Below are positions 45,734 to 55,400 of a stretch of 64,000 nucleotides of DNA, one piece after another. The notes beneath the pieces are model-generated. The model saw only the letters and a program-made list of their open reading frames with translations, ran no database searches and was not told where the DNA came from. The DNA lies in NCBI GenBank assembly GCA_029251085.1, contig JAQXDZ010000065.1:1-64000 (forward strand), written 5' to 3'. Each line of letters opens with the position of its first letter. The first letter of the stretch is position 1. Source of the DNA: Mariniblastus sp. Lineage in GTDB: Bacteria > Planctomycetota > Planctomycetia > Pirellulales > Pirellulaceae. Made by a program: the position numbers and the translations under genes.

Positions 45734-48700
45734 ATGAGTCAATTAGATCGTCCAGATTTCCTCCGAAAATTGACATTGACTGGCATGATCCTGATCGCTG
45801 TTCTTTTTTCAGTGTTTCCAGCCGATGCCACCAACTGGCAGGCCAACATCAAACCCGGGTCTGACATTGTCATGCACGACTTGCGTTGGCCAGAGTGGGA
45901 TGCGGGAACTTATTATTGCTTCTGGTATATGAGTTTTTATCCCAAATACTCTTCACTTTACGGCGGCGTCGCGGTTCATGGCCCCGACAAAACCCCTGGC
46001 ATGTTCACGTCCTATTGGTGCCCTACCGAAACCGTTTATGAAGGACCTGAGTTCTACGGGAAAGGTTTTGGCGCGGAAGGAAGCAAAGGGGGTGCGAATG
46101 GTTCACCCAGCTTCCAGCGTCCCAATTCATGGTATCGCATGGTTAAACGCACCTTCCCACCGACTCGCGGCGACAAGGGAAAAACAAATGTCGGTTGGTG
46201 GATAAAGGACGTTGAACAAAACAAGTGGTACACCCATAGCGTACTGAGTATTCCTCAAGTAGTTACGGGATTTCAGGCCAACAGTGGATTCGTGGAAGCG
46301 TTGGCACCTGAAACAACTCCACGCGCTTTCGAACGCCGACTAGGCTATTGCCGCCTCAATGGAAAATGGCACGATTCACCTCTCAGTGCTAATGATGCGA
46401 CGAAGTTTAAACTTATCGAAAACAACTCGGTCGTCAGATTCGATCGTTCAGGGCCGGACAGTCGCGACACCTGGAAAAAAGAGCCAACTTTCTTCCGCAC
46501 CGAACAGCCTGACTCGCCAATTTTAGATAGACCTGAGATCGATCAAGCCGAAGCAAATGCGTCGGGCAACCAGATCAACGTGAGATGGAAAATACCCAAC
46601 AATGCATCACCACAACTCGGATATAAAATCGAAGCCTTTACCGATAGTGAGGCCCGCGGCGACTTGATTGCCTTCTGGGAGGATGCGGCTCCCCATGTTA
46701 ATAACAAGCGTCTCGATACAACTTCGCCCGCAAAGTCGGTAAGGCTAACAATCAAGGATATTTTTGATCAACAAATCGAATTAGTTTTTCCTGTCAAAAA
46801 CATCCTGATTCCCGCAGCCACTTCCAGCCCAACCAAGATCCAAACGGGTTTGAAATATACCTACTATGAAAATTTAAGTGGTAAAACCTGGACCACGCTC
46901 CCGGACTGCTCCACTGTTCAACCGGTGAAACGAGGCTATGTCAAAGACCTCGACGACACTATCAAAGAGGATCGGCTAACTGACTATGCCGTTAACTTTG
47001 AAGGATACCTTCGCGTTCCCAAAGATGGTCTTTATGTAATTTCTGCCGGAACCAGTGACGGTAGTCGTCTCTCTATCGATGAGAAACTGATTGCCGACAA
47101 CGATGGAATTCACAGCACATCCCCGAAACGCTATTCAGTTGCGTTACGCGAAGGCCTGCGTCCTTTCAAATTGGAATATTTCAAAGGAGCCAACGATGGA
47201 AATAGCAAACAATCGACAACTGCCAAGATCGACCTTCGCTGGGAGGGGCCAAACTTTGAACTCTGCAAGCTGACGCGGAAAGATTTCGCGTGCGGTCTAA
47301 ATGCCAAGATCCCCATCGCCTCTCTGGCCCTCAACGAGCAAGTTTCCAATAGCGTCTTGCAGGACAATCTAGCCAGCCTCCAAGTCAAAATCCAAAACCT
47401 TGTACAACCAATCAAGAAACTGCAACTATTTGCTGGAAAGGTGCTGCTGACAACCAGGTTCCCAACGGATATGAACGAAGAGGGTAAATTTGACATCAAA
47501 GCCCTTATCCCCGAGGGTCGAAATCAAATTTGGGCACGCCTTTGGTTCGGCGATGGGCATTCTATCGACTCGACCAACGAACTGGTTCTCAATGCAAAAA
47601 ATCAAACGGTCGCACCATGGCAGTTCACAAGCATGCTAAAAGGTGGATTTCCTTTAGCCGTTCGCAGCGATGCAAGTAGTGCATCTTTTATGGGGGAAGG
47701 GTTTGGATTTGTGCACCAAACAATCGAAGGCGATTTCACGCTTTCTGCCCGGATCGCCAGCATGCCTCTGACTTCTACTGAGAATGGCCTCTGGAAATCC
47801 AATTGGCTAGGTCTCTCAATTTTCTCCAAGCACTCCAACCCCAAAGTTCGCATCACGGACAAAGGCCCCTACAACCCTGAGATTAGCCTCTTTCTAACGG
47901 CCGAGGGAAAGATGAAAGGAGCAAAAGATTTCCCCGACCTCGCTGGCACTAACAAAAGCATCGCTTCATTTGAAGGAAACCACCGCTGGCTAAGACTCGT
48001 TCGCCGCGGAGCTCGTTTTCAGTCTTATACATCCGCGGATGGAAGCACGTGGCAGCTTGCTGATGAGCGGTTTACAAGCCACTCCCCCAAAGAAGTCTAC
48101 GCTGGGATCTGTTTCCGATCCGGGCCGAACAAAAGTCGCAGCCTATTTCAGGGGGAAATCGATGAGCTCAAATTAGAGTTTACAGTCCCCAAAGAATTGC
48201 GTGAACTGCCCCAAAAAAGTGACCTGCGGATCGAGGATCGTATCACTGCCTTGATACAGTCGCCCAAAAACACAAAAACACTTTTTGCCAGAAGCGCCGG
48301 AACAGGATTGTTAAAATCAAATGACCACGGAGAGACTTGGCTCCCTCTTAATAACGGGCTATCAACCCGCGCTGAAATGGCGGTTCGTTCGGTTGCGGTG
48401 CACCCCGAAAACAGCTCGATTGTTCTTCGCGGTGGAGGAGGGGTTGTTAACAGCAATCTGATAAGCGGTCTGTGGCGGAGCGAGGATGCAGGAAAACACT
48501 GGAAACTTATAACGGACAAAATTGATTTTGATGGTCGCGGCCCAACCACATTGTTTGGCGAAGTCATTTTATTCTGCCCCCAAGACCCCAATCTCGTGAT
48601 CGCCGGCGGAGAAACCAAAGGCCTTTTCCTCAGCAGGGATGCGGGGCAGACGTGGGCAAACATTGGCCTGAATGGTGAACGAATTACAAGCATGGCATTT

Positions 48701-49321
48701 AGCCCTGCAACGGATCAACGTACGAAGACTCCTACACTGGTCGTGGGAACATTTGACGACAGCGAATTCAGCACATTAGGTCTCGGAAAACCGGCAACAC
48801 CCACCGAAGCACCGGGGCGGATTTACTGGTGCTCCATTCCGGCCAACGACACTACGGTCAAATTTTCAAAAGTAGGTGAGATCAAAGATTTTGGTGTCAC
48901 CAACATGGTTTTCGACACCGAAAAAAACTTCGTGAACTTCGCCACGACACGAGGCATTTACTACACCTGGGTCCACGGTGCGATGTACGCCAAACGTAAA
49001 CTGGGCACACCTAATGACAGGTTGTTTACTGCTATCGGCGCCCGGCCGTTTGACAAATGGAGCAAACTGACCTGTGCTGCACCGTTTTCCAGTTCCGAAC
49101 CAAGCCCGGTCTACTTCACCAATCAACGCAGTCGTAACTGGACGGCACTGTCCCCAACAACCGAGAAAGTCAATGGAAACAAAGGGGGACGTTTGAACAG
49201 GGGCATCTCTTGTATCCTTCCTGACATCCATGATCAAGAAATACTCTTTCTCTGCAACAACGAAGGCATTTTTAAAACGACTGACGGTGGGCGATCTTAT
49301 CGCAACGTTCACCTTCGTTAA
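45734..49321 (+). CDS. large exported multidomain protein (DUF3472, PA14, beta-sandwich, sortilin/BNR-like)
   Basis: 1195 aa. Signal peptide residues about 12-33 (cleavage near ADATN). Domains in order: DUF3472-like N-terminal region (about 35-270; TYYCFWYMSFYPKYSSLYGG); a fibronectin-like strand region; PA14 (about 375-515; YAVNFEGYLRVPKDGLYVIS, then TSDGSRLSID); an Ig-like linker; a concanavalin-like DUF1349-type domain (about 630-825; RWLRLVRRGARFQSYTSADG); and BNR/YCF48 or sortilin-like repeats (about 840-1195; LLKSNDHGETWLPL, LWRSEDAGKHWKL, LFLSRDAGQTWANI, IFKTTDGGRSYRNV). Likely carbohydrate or glycan binding at the cell surface; no glycosidase site recognised. Confidence 0.82.
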   Translation: MSQLDRPDFLRKLTLTGMILIAVLFSVFPADATNWQANIKPGSDIVMHDLRWPEWDAGTYYCFWYMSFYPKYSSLYGGVAVHGPDKTPGMFTSYWCPTETVYEGPEFYGKGFGAEGSKGGANGSPSFQRPNSWYRMVKRTFPPTRGDKGKTNVGWWIKDVEQNKWYTHSVLSIPQVVTGFQANSGFVEALAPETTPRAFERRLGYCRLNGKWHDSPLSANDATKFKLIENNSVVRFDRSGPDSRDTWKKEPTFFRTEQPDSPILDRPEIDQAEANASGNQINVRWKIPNNASPQLGYKIEAFTDSEARGDLIAFWEDAAPHVNNKRLDTTSPAKSVRLTIKDIFDQQIELVFPVKNILIPAATSSPTKIQTGLKYTYYENLSGKTWTTLPDCSTVQPVKRGYVKDLDDTIKEDRLTDYAVNFEGYLRVPKDGLYVISAGTSDGSRLSIDEKLIADNDGIHSTSPKRYSVALREGLRPFKLEYFKGANDGNSKQSTTAKIDLRWEGPNFELCKLTRKDFACGLNAKIPIASLALNEQVSNSVLQDNLASLQVKIQNLVQPIKKLQLFAGKVLLTTRFPTDMNEEGKFDIKALIPEGRNQIWARLWFGDGHSIDSTNELVLNAKNQTVAPWQFTSMLKGGFPLAVRSDASSASFMGEGFGFVHQTIEGDFTLSARIASMPLTSTENGLWKSNWLGLSIFSKHSNPKVRITDKGPYNPEISLFLTAEGKMKGAKDFPDLAGTNKSIASFEGNHRWLRLVRRGARFQSYTSADGSTWQLADERFTSHSPKEVYAGICFRSGPNKSRSLFQGEIDELKLEFTVPKELRELPQKSDLRIEDRITALIQSPKNTKTLFARSAGTGLLKSNDHGETWLPLNNGLSTRAEMAVRSVAVHPENSSIVLRGGGGVVNSNLISGLWRSEDAGKHWKLITDKIDFDGRGPTTLFGEVILFCPQDPNLVIAGGETKGLFLSRDAGQTWANIGLNGERITSMAFSPATDQRTKTPTLVVGTFDDSEFSTLGLGKPATPTEAPGRIYWCSIPANDTTVKFSKVGEIKDFGVTNMVFDTEKNFVNFATTRGIYYTWVHGAMYAKRKLGTPNDRLFTAIGARPFDKWSKLTCAAPFSSSEPSPVYFTNQRSRNWTALSPTTEKVNGNKGGRLNRGISCILPDIHDQEILFLCNNEGIFKTTDGGRSYRNVHLR

Positions 49322-49560
49322 CTTGCCGGCGCTCCCCCCGAAACCCCCAGCACCTGTCGACTGCGTAACGCAGGGCAATTGAAGTGCTTCGAGAATCGTA
49401 AATATCAGCGGCATTGCTCAGATCAACACTCTCGAATTCTTTGCAGCGAACGCGAACACATCAACGAAGGTGTGTGCTTTTCTTGACTATCCCAGACAAC
49501 ATAAAAGTGCGATAAATACATTCTCGTGCGTCTAAATTTGAAACTTTGACAAGGCAGTTT

Positions 49561-50631
49561 ATGTTTGACCGCTCCATTGCTCATCACTACGAAGACCCGA
49601 TCGACATGATTTGGATTCAGGCTGCAAGAGACCTGGGAATAGAAATTGTGCGTTCACCAGACGCATTCGCAACCTACGATGGAAAAGGCACACTCACGAT
49701 CGCCGAAGCGTCCTATTTCGACGCTGATGACTGTTTAGCTCAAATGATCTTCCACGAACTCTGTCACTGGCTGGTTGCTGGACGTCGCGGTCTGCATTTG
49801 GCAGATTGGGGCTTAAGCAATTTAGACGATCGCGACTTGACACTTGAATATGCCACCCATCGCGTCCAAGCGGCACTCTCGACTCCCTACGGACTACGCG
49901 ATTTCATGGCCGTGACTACCGATTGGCGACCTTACTGGGACGCACTACCGCCGAACCCTCTCCAAGACGGCGACGACCCAGCTATTGCAATAGCGCAGTC
50001 CGCTGCCCACTTGGCTCGACTATCACCATTTGATTCCGTGTTAACACGAGCCTTGCAGGCTACCGCGACAATCGCCGATGTTGTTCGAAACGTATCTGAC
50101 GGATCTTCCCTATGGAATGTTACGCACGCTCGCCATCGACTCGGCTCGTTACTAACCAACTCTGAAGGTCTTCAATGCGGGATGTGCGCTTGGGCAGTTC
50201 CAAGCGCAGTTCCAACAGAACTGGATGCGTCGGCAACACCATCTCTTAGCTGTCGCCAACACAATCTAGATGAAAACAACCTCCCCACCGTTTCTCCTAC
50301 CGAGCAAGCTTGCGAGCGCTGGGAAAAGCGATTCACATTAGCAGACTGCGGTTCCTGTGGTGCATGCTGCCGTCAAGGGTTTGATCTTTTGACAGTCTCT
50401 GCAGAAGACCCCTTCATTAACTTACATCCGGAACTTATCCAATTACGAGACAGTGGAGAATTTTGTGTACCTCGTCCAAATGGGGTTTGCATTGCACTGC
50501 ATGGAGACGGTGATGACACCCATCCATATCGCTGTGGACACTACGACACACGCCCTCGGAACTGTTCAGATTTTGAGGTCGCGGGAACAGCCTGCCTACT
50601 CGCCCGCCGGCGAGTTGGACTCAGTCGCTAG
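49561..50631 (+). CDS. zincin-like N-terminal domain fused to a YkgJ-type cysteine cluster
   Basis: 356 aa from the ATG at 49561 (AAGG upstream; a TTG 15 bases earlier is possible). N-terminal half: metal motif FHELCHWLVAG (HExxH) near residue 63 in a domain otherwise unlike known peptidases. Middle: CGMCAW and SCRQH add three cysteines. C-terminal part: CGSCGACCRQGFD (CxxCxxCC) near residue 272, then CVP, CIALHG, CGHYDTRPRNCSDFE, the pattern of YkgJ/Fe-S or zinc cluster proteins. Cytoplasmic. No known function for the combination. Confidence 0.75.
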   Translation: MFDRSIAHHYEDPIDMIWIQAARDLGIEIVRSPDAFATYDGKGTLTIAEASYFDADDCLAQMIFHELCHWLVAGRRGLHLADWGLSNLDDRDLTLEYATHRVQAALSTPYGLRDFMAVTTDWRPYWDALPPNPLQDGDDPAIAIAQSAAHLARLSPFDSVLTRALQATATIADVVRNVSDGSSLWNVTHARHRLGSLLTNSEGLQCGMCAWAVPSAVPTELDASATPSLSCRQHNLDENNLPTVSPTEQACERWEKRFTLADCGSCGACCRQGFDLLTVSAEDPFINLHPELIQLRDSGEFCVPRPNGVCIALHGDGDDTHPYRCGHYDTRPRNCSDFEVAGTACLLARRRVGLSR

Positions 50632-50726
50632 AGCTAATTCAACACTGACACCTAGCCAACTACCTTCGTATGGCATTATCATAACAACCGAAAATTCATC
50701 AATCTTTGATAAAGCGTGCGTCATTT

Positions 50727-53700
50727 ATGAAAATTCTGACATCCATCCTGATCTGCATTTTCATTGGTCTTGTGACTCTTGAGCCCCTGTTTAGCCAGTC
50801 AATCCCACAAGATAAACGGCCACCCAAAATTGAATCGCTCCGATCCGACTTGGACGCACTCAACGCTGACAGCACAATCGACGAAAAAGATAAGCTGGCA
50901 CTTATCAATCACTACAAGGCGGCAATTCAATTTCTTCAGAATGCTGAACAAAGCAAAGCTCAAACCGAAACCTACAACGCCGAGGTAGACGACTCGCCAG
51001 ATGAAACAAAAGGTTGGTTAGCAAAACTAGAACGGCTTGAATCGAAAAAAAAGACAGACACGCCAATTGCATTACCTGAAGACACTAGTAATCTTCAAAA
51101 AATCATTGACACCAAAAGCGATGAATTGGAAGCCTTAACAGAAAGAAGATCCTTTCTGGCCAATGAGATAAGCCAAAGCAATACGAGACCAATTGAAATC
51201 AGTACGCGGACTCGTGAAATTCAAATGCGTCTAAGTCAGTTGAATGAATTTCTCGATCAACCGGCAGCTAGTAACTCGGCAAAACAAACCGCTCAGAATC
51301 AGGAGCTTTCATCAGAAGAACATGCGTTAGAAGCCGAAGATCAAATGCTCAAAGCAGAACAGAAGAGCATAGACGTTAATCTTGCCAGATTCGAAGCCGA
51401 ACTGAACTACCAGAATCAGGATTGGGAAATTAAATCTGAAGAATTGAAAAACCTCAAAATTGAGCAGAGCAAGCTCAACCAAAGCGAAGCTCAAAAAACA
51501 TTATCAAACATTAGAAAATTCAACTTCCCAAACAACCCCGACCTCACTGAGGCTACTACTAATCTCGAAGAACTGATCAAGGAATACGAAGCCTCTGTTA
51601 ACCAGCGAAACCAAATTGACGATTTCTATAACGCAATTGTTCAAAAACTGAAAAAGATCACAGCCGAATACGATAGTTTTGCCGCCGAACTAAAATTCGG
51701 AAGCGGTGGTCAGGCAATGGCTAAAAGTCTGTTTTACCTTCAAACGGAAATCCACAGTGGTTTTCTTGAGATTGAGCAGAAGCAACCGGACGCATTGCCA
51801 AGTGTTGATGATACGTTCGCGAAAGAACGTGAGAATTTATTTCAAATTCGACAGCAGAAAGATCTGGTGGATCAATACAAAGACACGGACTCCTCTGACA
51901 TTCAACAACTTTTAGACTACCGAGACAAATACCTTACCGACTTAAAAGACCAATATAAGAATCTGACAGGCGACCTCGCGAAACTCAAAGCCAAGAAGCA
52001 AGAGTTTTTTGAAAAAACTGATGAGATCGATAGATCGATCAAAGAATCATTACTCTGGATGAGGACATCCAATTCTTTTGACTTGGATTCCGCTCTGGCC
52101 TTAAAAGATGGAATTCAATGGGTTGCAGATCCCAAACATGGGTTTGACTTTATCAATGGCTTGTCTCTCACTCTCCAACGCTCCCCCATCGCCAGCACCA
52201 TTTTTTTAACTCTGTTTCTCTCTTTGGCTTTACTTCGATTTAAGTTCATTTCATTACTTTTAAAAATCAAAACCCATGTAAAAAAAATATCGACAGATCA
52301 GTATTACTACACTTGGCAAGCTCTGCTCTTGACTGTCCTGATGTCGCTACCGGGGGCATTTCTCTGCGCGGGACTTGGGGTCGCTTTCTCTCAAATAGAA
52401 AACAGTGATGGGTGGCTCGACGGGTTGGCACACGGTCTGAAATTAAGTGCGTTCGTCATCCTGTCCTTACAACTCATTTACAATGCCTGTCGGAAAGATG
52501 GCCTGGGAGATACACACTTCCATTGGGATGCCCGCTCACTTGCCTTAACAAGACGTGTCATTCGCTCATTCACTCTCGTATTTATTCCCGCGATCCTGAT
52601 CACTTCCATTACAGTCCACGGAGATGCGGCCGTTCATTTTGGCGGCCTCGGACGGATCATGTTGCTGCTCGCCAGCCTGTGCATGTTCCTTGCGCTCTAT
52701 CGATTGTTTCGATTCTCAGATGGCATTCTTGCCGATGTAATCCGCGACCATCCGTTACGGATGATATGTCGCTTAAGGTATGTCTGGTTTCCAATTTTGC
52801 TAAGCTGCCCGATCGCCATCAGTGTTTTAACAATTTACGGATACACCTACACTGCGCTGCAGATGGGGATGGGCATGATGACTGCGATTACTATTTCAGC
52901 AGGCGGCGTCCTTACTTACAGCTTAATTATTCGCTGGTTCGCCATTCGATATCGGCGGCTTGCACTTGCGGAAGCCTTGGAAAAACGTCGCTTAAAGCAA
53001 GAACAAGAGGACTCGAATCCTATTCCTGACTCTGCCGGAGACCACTTGATCCTCATGGAAGATCAGGAGGAGGTCATTGATCTCGCTTCCGTAGGTAATC
53101 AAGCCCGGGAGTTAATCCGCCTACTCGTGAGTCTGGCAACCCTATTCTTAATCGCCCTCGCTTGGTCACAATCGGTGCCAATCTTTGAAGCAGCAAACAA
53201 TATCAAGATCCCCTTCTTTGGATCTCCCACTCTGCTCAGCCTCATCAAAGCCGGCCTCGTGATTGTCGTGACCTACGGCGCAGTACAAAACCTCTCAAGC
53301 CTGATTGAGCTGTTACTTTCAAGTGACACTCGCATCAACATGGGAACACGCACTGCGATTACAACACTCTGCCAATACGGAGTTATTGCCATCGGGGTTG
53401 CGGTGTTCGCAAACATCCTAAAATTAGAGTGGTCTCAATTTGGCTGGATTCTGACAGCATTAAGCGTTGGCCTCGGGTTCGGATTACAGGAAGTCGTTGC
53501 AAATTTTGTGTGTGGACTCATTCTGTTGTTTGAGCGGCCAATTCGCGCAGGTGACATCGTGACCGTAGAGGGGACAACGGGAAAGGTTGTCAAAATTAAT
53601 ATGCGGGCAACCATCATTACCAACTGGGATCGGCAAGATTTAGTCGTTCCCAATAAAACGCTAATTACCGGTTCCTTTATTAACTGGACATTGACCGCAT

Positions 53701-54047
53701 CAATCAATCGGGTGCAAATCATTATTGGAATCGCGTACGGAAGTGATACTCAACTCGCGAGAAAGCTCCTTGTTGACATTGCAAACGAACACCCCAGTCT
53801 GATGCAAGAACCACCGCCCATATCAACCTTTGACGGGTTCGGCGACAGCGCTTTGACGATTTCATTACGCGCCTACTTGCCGGATCTTGAGGATCGCTTG
53901 AAGGTCATTACTGAGTTGCACACCATGATCAACGACCGGTTCGCCAAACACAATATTGAGATCCCGTTTCCACAGCGAGATCTTAATTTACGGTCGGGAT
54001 GGTCAGAGCTTAGCGGACCTCAAGCTGCACCGACTTCCGACGCTTAA
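50727..54047 (+). CDS. very large mechanosensitive channel (MscS/MscK-like)
   Basis: 1106 aa from the ATG at 50727 (a TTG 21 bases upstream would add seven residues). Signal peptide (about 1-23), then a long periplasmic coiled-coil region (about 40-460, rich in Glu, Gln, Lys). From about 490 on there are eleven or so membrane segments, and the conserved MscS core lies at about 885-1085: GLGFGLQEVVANFVCGLILL (pore helix), FERPIRAGDIVTVEGTTGKV, VPNKTLITGSFINWT. Same architecture as MscK/KefA. Protects against hypo-osmotic shock. Convergent with the selenoprotein-like gene. Confidence 0.93.
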   Translation: MKILTSILICIFIGLVTLEPLFSQSIPQDKRPPKIESLRSDLDALNADSTIDEKDKLALINHYKAAIQFLQNAEQSKAQTETYNAEVDDSPDETKGWLAKLERLESKKKTDTPIALPEDTSNLQKIIDTKSDELEALTERRSFLANEISQSNTRPIEISTRTREIQMRLSQLNEFLDQPAASNSAKQTAQNQELSSEEHALEAEDQMLKAEQKSIDVNLARFEAELNYQNQDWEIKSEELKNLKIEQSKLNQSEAQKTLSNIRKFNFPNNPDLTEATTNLEELIKEYEASVNQRNQIDDFYNAIVQKLKKITAEYDSFAAELKFGSGGQAMAKSLFYLQTEIHSGFLEIEQKQPDALPSVDDTFAKERENLFQIRQQKDLVDQYKDTDSSDIQQLLDYRDKYLTDLKDQYKNLTGDLAKLKAKKQEFFEKTDEIDRSIKESLLWMRTSNSFDLDSALALKDGIQWVADPKHGFDFINGLSLTLQRSPIASTIFLTLFLSLALLRFKFISLLLKIKTHVKKISTDQYYYTWQALLLTVLMSLPGAFLCAGLGVAFSQIENSDGWLDGLAHGLKLSAFVILSLQLIYNACRKDGLGDTHFHWDARSLALTRRVIRSFTLVFIPAILITSITVHGDAAVHFGGLGRIMLLLASLCMFLALYRLFRFSDGILADVIRDHPLRMICRLRYVWFPILLSCPIAISVLTIYGYTYTALQMGMGMMTAITISAGGVLTYSLIIRWFAIRYRRLALAEALEKRRLKQEQEDSNPIPDSAGDHLILMEDQEEVIDLASVGNQARELIRLLVSLATLFLIALAWSQSVPIFEAANNIKIPFFGSPTLLSLIKAGLVIVVTYGAVQNLSSLIELLLSSDTRINMGTRTAITTLCQYGVIAIGVAVFANILKLEWSQFGWILTALSVGLGFGLQEVVANFVCGLILLFERPIRAGDIVTVEGTTGKVVKINMRATIITNWDRQDLVVPNKTLITGSFINWTLTASINRVQIIIGIAYGSDTQLARKLLVDIANEHPSLMQEPPPISTFDGFGDSALTISLRAYLPDLEDRLKVITELHTMINDRFAKHNIEIPFPQRDLNLRSGWSELSGPQAAPTSDA

Positions 54048-54065
54048 GACGGAAGGCTAGGTCTA

Positions 54066-54115
54066 ATAAAAAACTCGATAGGGAAGAGGCTAACCAGCCT
54101 ATTCCGTATCGAGTT
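54066..54115 (-). terminator. intrinsic terminator of the selenoprotein-like gene
   Basis: On the minus strand AACTCGATA pairs with TATCGAGTT, with an inner GGCT/AGCC stem, and is followed by TTTTTTATTA. It begins 30 bp behind the stop codon at 54145. There is no T-run in the plus direction, so it serves the minus-strand gene. Confidence 0.85.
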
Positions 54116-54144
54116 CTGTTGAAGCAACCGCTCAACGTGCTGTA

Positions 54145-55350
54145 TTACAGTCGATTCATCGCGTTTAAACGTTTGATTTCTGTTCGAGTGAACGATTGAT
54201 CTCGTTTGCTCAACCTCGAAAGTGGTACATCTATTTCGACCTGGTCAGATCTTCTCAGCAGGATGACATTCCCACCTTCCATACCAACCAACCGTGCCTC
54301 CACCTGAAATTTCCCATTGGAGTCTTCGAACGTGCGCCACTCACTAATGAATGGCCCCCCTTCGGCCCCAGCTCCTTCAGCACGAGCCACCAATTGTTCA
54401 ATTGCTGTATCTAATTGGCTACCACGCAAGTTTTTAGCCTGAATAACTCCCTCGTGGTCAATCAAAAATATCGTCGGCCAACCTCGTATTTGAAAACTGG
54501 ATGAAATGTCACCTTGCGTACTCTTATCCCACCAGCTCCGCCAATTCAAATTATTATCCTTGACTGCATCTTTGGCTTTCGTTTTTTCTTTGTCGCTGTT
54601 AACCCCTAACAAAACAAAGGGGCGTCCTTTCATCTCATTGACGAGCGTCCGCTCGTGTCCGTACATCGCACGGCAAGGCGGTCACCAATCCCCCCAGAAA
54701 TCCAACATGATAACTTTGCCTTGATAATCCGAGAGCTGAAATTTGATGTTATCCAAATCCTTACCGCTGACTTCGGGGATCATGTCTCCGACTTCCAATC
54801 CCTTCGCGCCGGAAGCAGAAGCAAACTCCAACTTGTACTCCCGCGGCACTGGCTGACGCCCTGCCCCCGGTTGTCGTGAAGCGTCTGGATTTCGTGAAGC
54901 ATCTGGATTTCGTGAAGCATTATCACGAGACGCCATTCCTATTCCAGACGAAGCATCGCTTAAATTATTTCCACCAGGCGGTCGAATGCCTGGCAATGCG
55001 GTCCCCCCAATGCTGGATCCAACTCCCATACCGGGGCCGTCAGGCTGAGAACCTCTCGACTCAGATGAGCGTGAATCACGTGACTCCGGCGGTCTCGAAT
55101 TACGCAAGTTGGGTGATTCGGAATTGGAACGGTCGCTATCTACTGCTGCCATGTCCCGACCGTTTCGATCCTCGACGTCTGCAGGGCGAGTGTCTGGCCT
55201 GTCAGGACCACGGGAAGTGGATGATTCACGTTCTGAATTTGTTGCTGAGCCAGATGTCTTAGTCACCTCTGGTTCCGGATCAGCACAACCTGCCATGCTA
55301 ACCATTGCGATTAAAACAGCACATGTATTTAATATTCCGAGTTTTTTCAT
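54145..55350 (-). CDS. predicted selenoprotein: TlpA-type thioredoxin-fold lipoprotein with in-frame TGA at the active site
   Basis: Read through one TGA (54682-54684) the gene encodes 401 aa. Order: signal peptide with lipobox MAGC (residues 18-21), a low-complexity Ser/Arg/Asp/Pro linker (about 25-165, including 18-bp repeats), a TlpA-type thioredoxin fold (about 175-330) and a C-terminal SHD1-like domain (about 335-395; FQVEARLVGMEGGNVIL). The motif reads IMLDFWGDW-[TGA]-PPCRAMYGHE, so residue 223 is at the first Cys of WCPPC; homologues known to me have Cys there. Frame is intact on both sides. A GGGGAG precedes the ATG. Other genes here end in TGA (39492, 40204), so UGA is not globally reassigned. 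Selenocysteine is inferred; a nonsense mutation or sequencing error remains possible. Confidence 0.75.
54641..54656 (-). promoter_or_regulatory. candidate bacterial SECIS stem-loop
   Basis: On the minus strand, ACGAGC-GGAC-GCTCGT forms a 6-bp perfect stem with a 4-base loop beginning GG; 31 bases separate the TGA from the loop. From memory, the bacterial SECIS consensus needs a 4-16 bp stem, a 3-14 base loop with a G in its first two positions and 16-37 bases to the TGA; this fits all three. It lies in coding sequence, as bacterial SECIS elements do. Confidence 0.6.
54875..54920 (-). repeat. 18-bp tandem repeats in the lipoprotein linker
   Basis: Two and a half near-identical 18-base units (54875-54892, 54893-54910, then a partial third) encode the repeating residues SRNPDA/SRQPGA in the linker between lipobox and thioredoxin fold. 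Confidence 0.75.
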
Positions 55351-55400
55351 TTCGAACTCCCCTGTTTGGACAGCCGCAAACTAATATTTCCATCGCTCCC

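Noticed and set aside
48148-48693. 181-codon frame antisense to the large multidomain gene
   Set aside because: Shadow of a real gene with clear domains on the plus strand; same holds for 48866-49414.
54145-55350. Reading the locus as two separate genes (54682-55350 and 54145-54666)
   Set aside because: The first would end inside the thioredoxin active-site motif and the second would lack the first strands and the catalytic residue; both share one frame, so a single recoded gene fits better.
54145-55350. Global reassignment of UGA as a sense codon
   Set aside because: Several intact genes in the window end in TGA at the expected place (for example stops at 39492, 40204 and 13732).
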